A DNA stretch of 64,000 bases from Kangiella marina (GTDB lineage: Bacteria > Pseudomonadota > Gammaproteobacteria > Enterobacterales > Kangiellaceae). Below are positions 17,595 through 27,202 of the stretch, in pieces (the first letter of the stretch is position 1; every line of letters begins with the position of its first letter). A program made the translations under genes and the position numbers. The notes below the pieces were generated by a model. That model made no database searches. It saw only the letters and a list, made by a program, of their open reading frames with translations, and was not told the origin of the DNA. The stretch lies in contig NZ_BAABFV010000002.1 of NCBI RefSeq assembly GCF_039541235.1, forward strand, positions 434,001-498,000. The letters are read 5' to 3'.

Positions 17595-19307
17595 ATGTCG
17601 CTAAAAATTCGTCGTCGTGAAACAGCCGTCGTCAAAGACTTTACACAATCGAATTTATTGAATCGAATCTATTCCAATCGAGGGGTTACCGACTCTGATG
17701 AGCTTAATTATAAACTCTCCGAGCTCGAACCGTTCCATAGCTTAAAGGGCATTGATGAGGCTGTGGCGCTATTAGTAGATAGCCTTAACAACCATAAAAA
17801 AGTTCTAATAGTCGGTGATTTTGATGCAGACGGCGCAACCAGTAGCGCATTAACAAAACTGGTTCTTACACGGTTAGGTATGGATGCTGATTACTTGGTG
17901 CCAAACCGGTTTGACTATGGTTATGGCTTGTCACCAGAGTTGGTTGAAGTGGCGAAAACGATGAACCCCGATCTGATTATTACGGTCGATAACGGTATTT
18001 CTAGCATTGCGGGTGTCGAGGCGGCTCAAGAGGCAGGAATAAAAGTCTTGATAACGGATCATCATCTTGCTGGCGATGCGTTACCTAAAGCGGATGCTAT
18101 CGTTAATCCTAACCAACCAGAAGACCCGTTCCCGAGTAAAAATTTAGCCGGCGTCGGTGTGGTTTTTTATGTGCTACTAGCGCTTAGAGCCCACTTGCGT
18201 GAACAGGGCTGGTTTGAAGCTTCAGGTGTGGAGGATGTGAATTTAGCCCACTATCTTGATTTGGTCGCTTTAGGAACGGTTGCTGATGTGGTTCCTCTGG
18301 ATAAAAATAACCGTATATTAGTTCATCATGGACTGAAGTTAATTAAAGCGAGCAAGTGCCGCCCGGGAATTATTGAATTACTTCGAGTGGCTAAACGTGA
18401 GCCTAAAAAAATTAAATCTAGCGACTTAGGCTTTGCCGTCGGGCCACGACTGAATGCCGCTGGTCGTCTTGATGATATGGGGTTGGGGATTGAGTGCTTG
18501 TTAACCGAATCATCTGCAAAAGCCCAAGAACTGGCTCAATTGCTTCATGGTTTAAACGCTGATCGCCAGCAGGTTGAGCAAGAGATGCAGGATGAGGCTT
18601 TGGCCCAGATTGAAAAAATGCCTTTAGATAATACCGAGTCCGTGGTGAGCTTATGCCTTTACGAGCCGCACTGGCATCAAGGCGTTGTCGGGCTGGTTGC
18701 CTCTCGTTTAAAGGAAAAAACCTATCGACCATGTATCGTATTCGCCGATGCGGACGATGACACAGTGAAAGGCTCGGGTCGCTCTGTAAAAGAAGTGCAT
18801 ATCCGTGATGCGCTAGCGTTAGTTGATGCTCAGAACCCGAACCTCATTGATAAGTTTGGTGGTCATGCCATGGCGGCAGGGCTGTCGTTGAATAAAAGTA
18901 ACGTTGAGGCCTTTAAGTTGGCGTTCGAAGCAGCCGTGAAACAGTTACTAAACGGTAAGGTGATGGAGGATGTGGTTGAAACTGACGGCTGTTTAATGGC
19001 CGATGAGTATCATTTAGAAAGCGCTAAGCTGTTAGCCAACGCTGGCCCTTTTGGCCAGGGCTTTTCTGAGCCTGCATTTGATGATGAGTTTGCTGTTGTG
19101 AATCAAAGGATTGTTGGTCAGAACCATCTAAAGCTGACGCTACAAAAAGAAGGTTGCTCAAGTACAATCTCAGCAATAGCCTTTAGAGTAGACCCTCAAA
19201 AGTGGTCTCAGCCGGTATCCCATATTCGGGCAGTTTTCCGGCCTGACATCAATGACTATTACCAAGAAGAGCTACAACTTATCATCAGTCACCTAGAAGC
19301 GCTCTAG
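17595..19307 (+). CDS. recJ: Single-stranded-DNA-specific exonuclease RecJ
   Basis: This is a 5'-3' ssDNA exonuclease of recombination and mismatch repair. The 570-residue protein shows the DHH-family motifs: GDFDADGATSSAL near residue 75, TVDNGIS near 130, DHHLAG near 155, and the DHHA1 region SGRSVKEVHIRDAL...FGGHAMAAGLS near 395-435. The C-terminal OB-like domain is present and length is normal (about 575). The ATG at 17595 has no obvious Shine-Dalgarno site. Confidence 0.97.
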   Translation: MSLKIRRRETAVVKDFTQSNLLNRIYSNRGVTDSDELNYKLSELEPFHSLKGIDEAVALLVDSLNNHKKVLIVGDFDADGATSSALTKLVLTRLGMDADYLVPNRFDYGYGLSPELVEVAKTMNPDLIITVDNGISSIAGVEAAQEAGIKVLITDHHLAGDALPKADAIVNPNQPEDPFPSKNLAGVGVVFYVLLALRAHLREQGWFEASGVEDVNLAHYLDLVALGTVADVVPLDKNNRILVHHGLKLIKASKCRPGIIELLRVAKREPKKIKSSDLGFAVGPRLNAAGRLDDMGLGIECLLTESSAKAQELAQLLHGLNADRQQVEQEMQDEALAQIEKMPLDNTESVVSLCLYEPHWHQGVVGLVASRLKEKTYRPCIVFADADDDTVKGSGRSVKEVHIRDALALVDAQNPNLIDKFGGHAMAAGLSLNKSNVEAFKLAFEAAVKQLLNGKVMEDVVETDGCLMADEYHLESAKLLANAGPFGQGFSEPAFDDEFAVVNQRIVGQNHLKLTLQKEGCSSTISAIAFRVDPQKWSQPVSHIRAVFRPDINDYYQEELQLIISHLEAL

Positions 19308-19313
19308 GTCTTA

Positions 19314-19724
19314 CTATGCTTCAGTGCGCTCAGGTATTGCAGAATCACAAGCGTCGGGGTCCCCGCTCCAGTTGGCGTGGGTGACGATGCCTTGGTCGTT
19401 ATAACCGACTTGCACGGTACAGTATAAATCTTTTTTACCACCAAATAGGGTGGTTCCAATACTCCCAAAGAAGTTGCCGCCAAAGCCGCCAACCCCGACG
19501 TTAAAAGAAGGTCGGTTTTTAATTTCTCGTGTATTCCATTCGGCATATTTTTGATTGTTAATTTCACGGTCAGCCGTAGGAACGCCCCAAGTCTGGATAA
19601 CGGTATTTATATTGCTTCCTTGCCATGCGTTGAGTTTGGAGTCGATTTCTGCGGGCTTGATACTGGCACAACCGGCAGTTATCGCTGTTACTGTGGTGAT
19701 GGTGAGCAGTTGAAATAGTCTCAT
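19314..19724 (-). CDS. Small putative lipoprotein, unknown function
   Basis: The 136-residue protein has a type II signal peptide with lipobox ITAGC (Cys19). The middle includes WGVPTADREINNQKYAEWN, resembling the short repeat of SmpA/OmlA-like outer-membrane lipoproteins that ends in a tryptophan-rich strand, followed by a Gly/Phe-rich stretch (VGVGGFGGNFFG). The convergent recJ gene ends 6 bp away. No specific function can be assigned. Confidence 0.7.
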   Translation of the reverse strand: MRLFQLLTITTVTAITAGCASIKPAEIDSKLNAWQGSNINTVIQTWGVPTADREINNQKYAEWNTREIKNRPSFNVGVGGFGGNFFGSIGTTLFGGKKDLYCTVQVGYNDQGIVTHANWSGDPDACDSAIPERTEA

Positions 19725-19907
19725 GAAGACTCCTTGAAAACTTAATTGGCCGAAATTTAGACAGTTTAACTATCAAATTAACAGATTCGAAATAACTTGT
19801 CGTTAAAATTTGTAAAAGTAACTCCTTGATTTTAATAATACGCTTGTTACTCTGAGAAGCAGTTAATAGAATGTCTGCATTCATCATTTTTCACTACGGG
19901 GAACGAT

Positions 19908-20798
19908 ATGTCTACGAACAATGCCACTGAAGCGGCAAAAGAATCAGCTTCACAAGCAGCAGAGAGCTTAGGGATCAGTACTGAACAACTCTCTGGTTGG
20001 GCTGAAGTCGCTATGGAATACGCGGAAATTTATTTACCAAAATTAGCCGTTGCCTTAGTTATCCTAATCATCGGTTTGATCTTAATTAAGATCTTACTGG
20101 GTGGTATGAAAAAACTCTTCAAAGTCAAAGGCTTTGATAAAACGTTAGAAAACTTCCTGCTGAGTTTCACTGGAATATTGCTAAAAATTATTCTGGGTAT
20201 TACCGTCATCAGTACTATGGGCGTTCAAATGACGACCTTCGTGGCGCTGTTAGGTGCTGCGGGTTTAGCGATTGGTATGGCGCTGTCGGGAACCTTACAA
20301 AACTTCGCTGGTGGTGTGATGCTACTCATTTTCCGTCACTACAAAGTGGGTGACTGGGTAGAGATGCAAGGGTATTCAGGCACGGTCAAAGAAATTCAAA
20401 TTTTTAATACGATTCTGAAAACACCGGATAACAAAACCATCATTATTCCTAACTCGCCGATTTCGACGGACTCGCTGGTTAATTACAGCACTGAGCCTAA
20501 GCGACGCGTTGATTTTACTTTGGGGATTGGTTACGAAGATGATATTGACCAAGCGAAAAAAGTGATATTAGACGTTATTTCGGCAGACGAGCGTGTCCAT
20601 AAAGATCCTGCACCGTTTATTGCCGTTGCAGAATTGGCGGATAGCTCAGTCAACTTCACCCTACGAGTTTGGGTTGATAGTGGCGACTACTGGGGCGTTT
20701 ATTGGGATAACCTGGAGGCCTTCAAGAAAGCTCTTGATGCCAATGGTATCTCGATTCCATTCCCACAAAGAGATGTTCACTTGCATCAAGTTGAGTAA
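19908..20798 (+). CDS. mscS: Small-conductance mechanosensitive channel MscS
   Basis: The 296-residue inner-membrane protein has a polar N terminus, TM1 (about 44-66), TM2 (about 83-105), and the pore helix TM3 (about 107-140) with the Gly/Ala-rich pattern ALLGAAGLAIGMALSGTLQNFAGGV. The cytoplasmic beta domain (VGDWVEMQGYSGTVKEI, IPNSPIS) and alpha-beta domain follow. Length agrees with E. coli MscS (286). It is a single gene with a strong terminator, releasing solutes on hypo-osmotic shock. Confidence 0.95.
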   Translation: MSTNNATEAAKESASQAAESLGISTEQLSGWAEVAMEYAEIYLPKLAVALVILIIGLILIKILLGGMKKLFKVKGFDKTLENFLLSFTGILLKIILGITVISTMGVQMTTFVALLGAAGLAIGMALSGTLQNFAGGVMLLIFRHYKVGDWVEMQGYSGTVKEIQIFNTILKTPDNKTIIIPNSPISTDSLVNYSTEPKRRVDFTLGIGYEDDIDQAKKVILDVISADERVHKDPAPFIAVAELADSSVNFTLRVWVDSGDYWGVYWDNLEAFKKALDANGISIPFPQRDVHLHQVE

Positions 20799-20820
20799 TT
20801 TTCTTAAGCATTTGATGTCC

Positions 20821-20850
20821 AAAAAAAAGGCGCTGTTAGCGCCTTTTTTT
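20821..20850 (+). terminator. Terminator after mscS
   Basis: An A-run, GGCGCT / AGCGCC with a three-base loop (20829-20834 with 20838-20843), and then seven T. Confidence 0.93.
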
Positions 20851-20989
20851 GTGCCTTGAATGTGAGTTTTTAAGCTAAAATAGGTGATTATAATGGCTAT
20901 AATCTGTACAATTAGCGCCCGTTTTACCGTGACGGACGTTGCGGCTAAAAAGCCTTTTTAAGACTGCGATACGCTAGAGAAAGAGATTT

Positions 20990-22339
20990 ATGCAAGTACA
21001 TTTAAGCGCCTTAGGTTGTCGACTCAATGAAGCTGAATTACAAAATTGGGCAACTTCATTTCAAAAAGTGGGTTACTCTTTGGCTGCCACACCTGAAGTG
21101 GCTGACTTAATCGTGTTAAATACTTGCGCAGTTACTGCGGAAGCTGCTCGAAAATCTCGTCAGACAGTGCGCCGCTTTCATCGCTCCAATCCAGAAGCTC
21201 GCATGGTGGTCACGGGCTGTTATGCTTCCTTGGAGCCGCAAAAGCTAGAACAAATTATGGGCGTTGACTTAGTGGTCGACAACTCGGATAAGGATGTTTT
21301 AGTAGATAAGGTGAAAGAGGTGCTGGATATTCCGGTCATGCCTGAGTTTGCGACTGAGCCGGGTGAAAGTGCTTTATTTGCCCGTAATCGCGAGCGTGCT
21401 TTCATCAAGATTCAGGATGGTTGTCGCTATCGTTGTACCTATTGCATCGTGACGGTGGCTCGTGGTGAAGAGAAGAGCCGCACAATCGATGATCTGATTG
21501 ACGAAATTAACAAACTATATGCTGAGGGTGTTCAGGAAATTGTGCTAGCAGGGGTTCATGTCGGGGGCTATGGCTCTGATATTGACTCCAGCCTGTATGA
21601 GCTGGTGGAAAATGTCCTCGAGCGCACTGAGATGCCTCGTATTCGGTTTGCTTCAGTCGAGCCATGGGATTTAGGTGACAACTTCTTTAAGTTATTTGCT
21701 AATCAGCGTTTGATGGCACATATGCATTTGCCCATCCAAAGTGGTGCCGATAGTGTATTACGCCGTATGTCACGTCGTTGTCGTACCGAAGACTTTGAGC
21801 AGTTGGTGAAGGAGGCTCGCACCCAAGTTCCTGGTTTTAACGTAACGACGGATGTAATCGTTGGCTTTCCAGGCGAGACGGATGAAGAGTTTGAGCAAAC
21901 CATGGAATATATTGAGAAGGTTGGCTTTGGGCATATTCATATCTTTACGTATTCTGATCGAGAGGGCACAAAAGCCGCTCGATTACCGAATAAAATCAGT
22001 AAAGACGTCAAGAAAGAGCGAAGCCGACGCTTGCACGAACTCGCTGCGAGACTAAAAGCTGAGGAGCTTGAGGCTCAGATCGATCAAACGGTACCGATTC
22101 TTTGGGAAAGTTCCAATCAAATTAACGATGATGGTAGCCAGCGATATCACGGTTATACACCGAATTATCACAAAGTGGCTGTGGATGTAGCTAAAGGGAA
22201 AAGTCCTGAACGATTGATTCTAAACACCAAGCTAATAGCAGTGGATGACGAGCAAGGGTGCTTAATGGGCGAAATTGTAGACGAAATACCGGATGCAGAA
22301 GCTGAGTTGAGTAATCACATTCAAATCACTCAACTTTAA
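20990..22339 (+). CDS. mtaB: tRNA t6A37 methylthiotransferase MtaB
   Basis: This radical-SAM enzyme converts t6A37 to ms2t6A37. The 449-residue protein has the N-terminal methylthiotransferase domain with three cysteines (LGCRLNEAE, NTCAVT, TGCYAS), the radical-SAM triad CRYRCTYC near residue 143 and a C-terminal TRAM-like segment. The LGCRLNEAE start and the CTYCIVTVARG form fit MtaB (YqeV type) rather than MiaB or RimO. Its stop overlaps the stop of the convergent barA gene by sharing a TTAA. Confidence 0.93.
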   Translation: MQVHLSALGCRLNEAELQNWATSFQKVGYSLAATPEVADLIVLNTCAVTAEAARKSRQTVRRFHRSNPEARMVVTGCYASLEPQKLEQIMGVDLVVDNSDKDVLVDKVKEVLDIPVMPEFATEPGESALFARNRERAFIKIQDGCRYRCTYCIVTVARGEEKSRTIDDLIDEINKLYAEGVQEIVLAGVHVGGYGSDIDSSLYELVENVLERTEMPRIRFASVEPWDLGDNFFKLFANQRLMAHMHLPIQSGADSVLRRMSRRCRTEDFEQLVKEARTQVPGFNVTTDVIVGFPGETDEEFEQTMEYIEKVGFGHIHIFTYSDREGTKAARLPNKISKDVKKERSRRLHELAARLKAEELEAQIDQTVPILWESSNQINDDGSQRYHGYTPNYHKVAVDVAKGKSPERLILNTKLIAVDDEQGCLMGEIVDEIPDAEAELSNHIQITQL

Positions 22340-25185
22340 GACTCGGTGGTTAGGTCGTCCGCAATGTAAGGCTGCGCCAGATCATTGATCACTTTAAGTT
22401 CAGCAACTAATTCATTATGAAGATCTTCTAACAAGTTATATTGTTGTTTTTTTAGCTTGGTTTCATATTGACTGCTGAGGCTTTTCAAGCGTGGAGTGCC
22501 GACGTAACAGCTAGCGCCATGGAGCTTATGAATGTGCTGTAAGAGCTCATCAAAATCTTGAGCTTGATAGGCGGCATGGATAATACGTCCAGTCTCATGG
22601 TTCGATTCGACCATCATTTTCAGCATATCTTGAGCCAAGTCCGGCTTTCCATTTGCCAGCTTCAAACTTAGCTCCCAGTCGAGGGTTTTTTCTTTATCAG
22701 TACTTGTTGTCTCTGATGACTGAGTAGCATTATTTAGAGCGCTGTCAGCCTGGGTCCACTTTAATAAAATATTAATCAAATCCTGCTCTGAAACAGGCTT
22801 GGTCATGTAGTCATCCATCCCCGAGTCGAGCAGTATTTCTCGTTCATTTGCCATCGCATGCGCGGTTAAGGCAATCACCGGCGTATTCTGATTGGTGGCA
22901 TTAGCGCGAATAGTACGCGTGGCTTCAAGGCCATTCATTTCAGGCATTTGAATATCCATTAAAATGGCGTCATAGACTTTATCTTTGCTTAAAGCGACCG
23001 CCTGCATGCCGCTGTCGGCAGTGTCGACTTTGATATTAAGGTCTTCCAGTAGTGTGGTGACAAGTCGCAGGTTAGCGGGGTTGTCATCAACAGCTAAGAC
23101 ATAACTGCCTTTGAGCTTAGAAGCATCGACTGGAGTAGTAACGGTTTGTTTCTGTCGTTTCGAGCTTGAAGACTTATTAGAGCGAAGCAACTCAATTAAA
23201 GAATTATAAAGCGCTCGATAAGTGATTGGTTTTTCCATGGCTCGGGATACGCCAAGCTCTGACAAACGCTCTAAGAAGTCAACATCGCTGGATGTGCTAA
23301 AGGTAATAACCGGGCAGTTCAGTTGATTATTAACGGTATCGCAAATATGCTCAATGCGCTGCATGTGTCGGCGGAAACGTTGACCGCCTATGATGATGAG
23401 ATCGACGTTTTTACCGCTTTGAGAATAGAGGTCGACTTCGGTCATGAGATCATCCATTTTCTCAAAACTTCGAACCTGCATCTGCCAGTCTTCCAACATT
23501 TGAGTGAGCGACAAGCGTGTTGCTGGGTGCGGGTCAAACACAAGCACAGACTTAGCGGCTAGGAATTCACCGGTTAAACCATCTTCAGGCAAGGATTCTG
23601 CACGCTCACACTGCAACGTAAACCAGAAAGTTGAACCATCACCCTCATTACTTTCGACGCCAATATTACCGCCCATTTTTTCAACCAGCGACTTCGAAAT
23701 AACCAAACCCAAGCCTGTGCCGCCAAATTCACGGGTTGTGCTACTATCCGCTTGGCTGAAGGCCTTAAATAAGTTGTTCTGCTGATCTTTAGTAAGGCCA
23801 ATACCTGAGTCTTTAACCTGAATTTTTAACTTCAAGCCTTGTTTGCCTTCGGACTCAACTTCTGCGTAAAGCTCGACGCTGCCTGACTTGGTAAACTTGA
23901 CGGCGTTGTTTAATAAGTTGGTGATGATCTGTTTAATACGGATAGGATCGCCGAGCAAAGCCTTTGGTACGTCGGAGTAAATGAGGGACACTAATTCGAT
24001 GCCTTTCTGTGAGGCGTTAGGGCCTAGAATTTTGAAGACATCATCGACACACTCTCTTAAATCGAAAGGGTAACGTTCAAACGACATTTTACCGGCTTCA
24101 ATTTTTGAGTAGTCCAAAATATCATCAATAATTGACAATAAACCAGAAGCCGAACGTTTAATATCAAACAAAAAGTCTTTCTGCTTATTGTTCAACTCGG
24201 TTTTCAATAACAGATCGGTAAAGCCAATAACACCGTTCATAGGGGTACGAATTTCATGACTCATATTAGCCAAAAACTCAGTTTTGATACGGCTTGCTTC
24301 GACCGCTTGACGTCGTGCAATATCTAATTCAAGGTTGTTAACTTCCAGCGTTTCCAGCGTTTCTCTCAAATCTTCGGTCGCCTGATCAACAGCCTGCTGC
24401 ATTTCTTCTTGGTTGTGCTCCATGCTTTCCGCCATCAAGTTAATACCATCTTGAAGCGTTTTAAGTTCGGCGCTGGCGTCAGAGCTAATTCTGGTCTCTA
24501 GTTTACCGTCTTTAATCTTATCGACACCTTTTGCCATGCTAACGATGGGCTCGGTGACGCTAGAAGACATTCGGCGTGCTAAGAAACCGCCGATTAATAA
24601 ACCGATAAGACTAATGAAAATAGTCGTAATGATGGTGCTGTAGCGGCTCAGCAGAGAAAAGTCTTGGGACATTAGTACAGCAACGTAGCCTAAAACCTCA
24701 GTATTGCTTTGCACATTCGTCCGCCACGACTCGTGATCGTTAGGGAACTTAGACAAAATAGGTGCATGAAAAACCACGCCGTGGACAATTTTTTCCATAT
24801 GAGCATAACGCATCAAGCTAGTTTGCGCGCCAATCTGGGTTAAGTCGTGTGGGTTTTTGACGCCAATATCTGAAATGTATTCTGCGGCTCCAACAGAAGT
24901 TAAAATGCGGTTGTTTTGATCATAAATGGCAACGGCCAGAAGCTCTTTATCATTATCTCTTGCTGCTTGAGCCATTTCTTGGAGTGTGGAGTTATCTAGG
25001 GTGATAATGCCGTATTCGCTGGCAAGTGCAAGGTGGGTTGCAATGGTTTTACCGCGCGCTATAAGCGACTCTTCGCTATCTTTATTATGATTATTGATGA
25101 AGAAGAAGCCTAAAAGCAGGCAAGCCAGAAACGTTGGCGTCAGCGCCAAAGTTAAAATTCGTCGACTAATACCCCAGTTTTTCAT
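22336..25185 (-). CDS. barA: Hybrid sensor histidine kinase, BarA type
   Basis: The 949-residue inner-membrane kinase has TM1 (about 12-31), a periplasmic sensor loop (32-180), TM2 (about 183-202), HAMP (203-255) and a coiled coil. HisKA has His310 (NMSHEIRTPMNG), followed by the HATPase (GTGLGLVISKSLVEKMGG). A receiver-like domain appears to lack the phospho-Asp, a second receiver has ILMDIQMPEMNG, and a C-terminal HPt domain has HKLHGASCYVG. This is the BarA layout, apart from the extra degenerate receiver, and the rlmD/relA/mazG/pyrG neighbourhood matches E. coli barA. BarA phosphorylates UvrY/GacA to induce Csr-sequestering RNAs. Its ATG overlaps the stop of the upstream binding-protein gene (ATGA). 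Confidence 0.93.
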   Translation of the reverse strand: MKNWGISRRILTLALTPTFLACLLLGFFFINNHNKDSEESLIARGKTIATHLALASEYGIITLDNSTLQEMAQAARDNDKELLAVAIYDQNNRILTSVGAAEYISDIGVKNPHDLTQIGAQTSLMRYAHMEKIVHGVVFHAPILSKFPNDHESWRTNVQSNTEVLGYVAVLMSQDFSLLSRYSTIITTIFISLIGLLIGGFLARRMSSSVTEPIVSMAKGVDKIKDGKLETRISSDASAELKTLQDGINLMAESMEHNQEEMQQAVDQATEDLRETLETLEVNNLELDIARRQAVEASRIKTEFLANMSHEIRTPMNGVIGFTDLLLKTELNNKQKDFLFDIKRSASGLLSIIDDILDYSKIEAGKMSFERYPFDLRECVDDVFKILGPNASQKGIELVSLIYSDVPKALLGDPIRIKQIITNLLNNAVKFTKSGSVELYAEVESEGKQGLKLKIQVKDSGIGLTKDQQNNLFKAFSQADSSTTREFGGTGLGLVISKSLVEKMGGNIGVESNEGDGSTFWFTLQCERAESLPEDGLTGEFLAAKSVLVFDPHPATRLSLTQMLEDWQMQVRSFEKMDDLMTEVDLYSQSGKNVDLIIIGGQRFRRHMQRIEHICDTVNNQLNCPVITFSTSSDVDFLERLSELGVSRAMEKPITYRALYNSLIELLRSNKSSSSKRQKQTVTTPVDASKLKGSYVLAVDDNPANLRLVTTLLEDLNIKVDTADSGMQAVALSKDKVYDAILMDIQMPEMNGLEATRTIRANATNQNTPVIALTAHAMANEREILLDSGMDDYMTKPVSEQDLINILLKWTQADSALNNATQSSETTSTDKEKTLDWELSLKLANGKPDLAQDMLKMMVESNHETGRIIHAAYQAQDFDELLQHIHKLHGASCYVGTPRLKSLSSQYETKLKKQQYNLLEDLHNELVAELKVINDLAQPYIADDLTTES

Positions 25186-26189
25186 GGTTTTTGTGAGTTC
25201 CCATTACCCATTGCGCTTTGTATGAAGTCCAAAGTTTCTATTTTTTGCATCAAGCCGCCAACCGTTAGATCGTTATAACCAAGTAGTCTTGCAATTTTTC
25301 GATTGATACCAATCGCAAACTTTTCGGGGTATTGATAGGGCGTTGCTACAGAGCCCTTCGCTAGCGAATGAAAAAGGTCCGCTGCTTGCTCCCCTATATC
25401 ATGCGGCTGGGTAAACAATGTTAGCATTGCTCCTTCCTTTAGTACACTTTCAGAGTGAGCCACAATAATGATTCTTTCCCGGTAGGCGTTGACCATAATT
25501 GACTTTCTTATCTTGCCAGGCCTAAATACATCGTCACTTTCAAGGATGATTACTGAGCAGCACTGGGTCAATTGCCTTAAAGCATCACGGCCATTGAGCT
25601 TGGGTTCGACTATCACTGGGTTGTAGGATAAGTCGTAAAATTCTGCTAACTTTTCAAAGGTTTGGATGTTGTGCTTTGTCTGAGGAGAGATAAAGCTACC
25701 AATTTGAGCGTGATACACATTGAGGCTTTTGGCTAATTGTACAAAACGCTCTGTCGGCTGAGTATGGGTAATGGCATATACATTGTCTCTGGGCGACTTT
25801 TGGAGTGCGCTCAGCATCGTTTTATCAAGCATGACGGCTAGGACCGGAGTAGCGAGATTCATGGTTTGAATTTTTTGATATGAGCGATTACCGATAACGA
25901 TCAGGACATCGGGTTGGTTTTTTTCGAGGTATTCTTCCCAGTTATTTTGTCTTTCCCAAAAAATGAGTTGCTCAACCACCTTCATATTGTATTTTTCGGC
26001 GAGCTTTTGCCGAAATGAATAGAGCAGTTCGCGCTCTTGTGGCGTCGAGAACGCGCTTAGGACATTGACCTTTATCGTTACGGGATCGTCTTCGTGCTCG
26101 GCTTGGCTGATCATAGGCAGCGTTAATGCTATCAGCAAAAAAAGGCTGAGTACTGCATTCGACAGGCAATGTTTTTGCAGTTGATTCAA
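25182..26189 (-). CDS. Periplasmic substrate-binding-like protein coupled to barA
   Basis: I prefer the TTG at 26189: it follows GGAG at 9-bp spacing and gives a good signal peptide (CLSNAVLSLFLLIALTLP, cleavage after SQA). A longer frame from 26279 would put 30 odd residues in front. The roughly 335-residue protein reads like the uncharacterised ABC substrate-binding (TrpX/DUF534) fold. It has two alternating alpha-beta lobes, with PDVLIVIGNRSYQKI and TPVLAVMLD in the first and CCSVIILESDDVF, RERIIIVAHSESVLKEGAML and DIGEQAADLFHSL in the second. The C-terminal KFAIGINRKIARLLG is also seen in that family. No permease or ATPase is nearby. It shares an ATGA overlap with barA, so the likely job is ligand sensing for the kinase. 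Confidence 0.7.
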   Translation of the reverse strand: MNQLQKHCLSNAVLSLFLLIALTLPMISQAEHEDDPVTIKVNVLSAFSTPQERELLYSFRQKLAEKYNMKVVEQLIFWERQNNWEEYLEKNQPDVLIVIGNRSYQKIQTMNLATPVLAVMLDKTMLSALQKSPRDNVYAITHTQPTERFVQLAKSLNVYHAQIGSFISPQTKHNIQTFEKLAEFYDLSYNPVIVEPKLNGRDALRQLTQCCSVIILESDDVFRPGKIRKSIMVNAYRERIIIVAHSESVLKEGAMLTLFTQPHDIGEQAADLFHSLAKGSVATPYQYPEKFAIGINRKIARLLGYNDLTVGGLMQKIETLDFIQSAMGNGNSQKP

Positions 26190-26366
26190 CAGCGAATTCT
26201 CCAAGCTTTTTGGTAACAAAATCGTTATACTACGGGGTCTTTTGTAGCCTAATCTACCTTGCCTCAGTGGTTGTGGCAAGAGTGAGTTTTATCGGATGGA
26301 TTAAGGCAAAACGAACACTGGGTCTGATTAAGGACATTGACAATAGGGTGGTGAGATAGCGGTTAT

Positions 26367-27140
26367 ATGAATTTATTTGTATTTGATATTGAAACAATTC
26401 CGGATGTCGAAGCAGGGCGCTTACTGAATGATTTTCAAGGACTTAGTGATGAAGACGTTGTTTCAGCCATGGAGCACCTCCGCGTACAGCAATCTGGCAC
26501 CACGTTTCAACCGCTATATTTGCATAAGATTGTGGCTATTTCGGCCGTTTTTCGTCATGGCGATAAAGTTAAAGTATGGTCGCTTGGTGAAGAAGATGCT
26601 GATGAAAAAGAGATAGTCCAACGATTTTTTGATGGCATAGAACGCTTTGCGCCGACGATCGTTTCATGGAATGGTTCTGGTTTTGATTTGCCAGTGCTGC
26701 ATTACCGCGCCATGAAGAATAACGTGGTTGCTCAGAAATACTGGGACACGGGTGAAATCGATAACCAGTTTAAGTGGAACAACTACATCAGCCGTTACCA
26801 TAATCGCCATATCGACTTAATGGATTTACTGGCTTTATATAACCCTCGTGCAAACGCGCCTTTGGATAAAATCGCTTCAATGTTAGGCTACCCCGGTAAA
26901 ATGGGCATGAGCGGTGCTAAAGTCTGGGAAACTTATCATGAGGGTAACCTCAAAGCCATTCGTGATTACTGTGAAACCGACGTGTTGAATACTTACTTAG
27001 TGTATTTACGCTTTGAAGTTATGCGTGGCAATTTAACCGCAGAAGAGCTTGAGGCGGAAGAAACGTTCTTAAAGCAGTACCTGAAAGAAGAAAACCAACC
27101 ACACTTTAACGAATTTTTAGAGGTTTGGGGCGGCCAATAG
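26367..27140 (+). CDS. PolB-like 3'-5' exonuclease (DEDDy family)
   Basis: The 257-residue protein contains the three exonuclease motifs of the 'predicted 3'-5' exonuclease related to PolB' group: FVFDIETIPD (residues 4-13, DxE), SWNGSGFDLPVL (near 100) and YCETDVLNTYLVY (near 205, the Y-x3-D type motif). There is no polymerase domain. Its biological role is not established. It lies 62 bp upstream of rlmD, so it may share its transcript. Confidence 0.88.
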   Translation: MNLFVFDIETIPDVEAGRLLNDFQGLSDEDVVSAMEHLRVQQSGTTFQPLYLHKIVAISAVFRHGDKVKVWSLGEEDADEKEIVQRFFDGIERFAPTIVSWNGSGFDLPVLHYRAMKNNVVAQKYWDTGEIDNQFKWNNYISRYHNRHIDLMDLLALYNPRANAPLDKIASMLGYPGKMGMSGAKVWETYHEGNLKAIRDYCETDVLNTYLVYLRFEVMRGNLTAEELEAEETFLKQYLKEENQPHFNEFLEVWGGQ

Positions 27141-27202
27141 TCGGGCCTTTCCTTTATTAAAGTCATATTTAGCGACAATTTAGCAAACAGAGACCGAATT
27201 TA

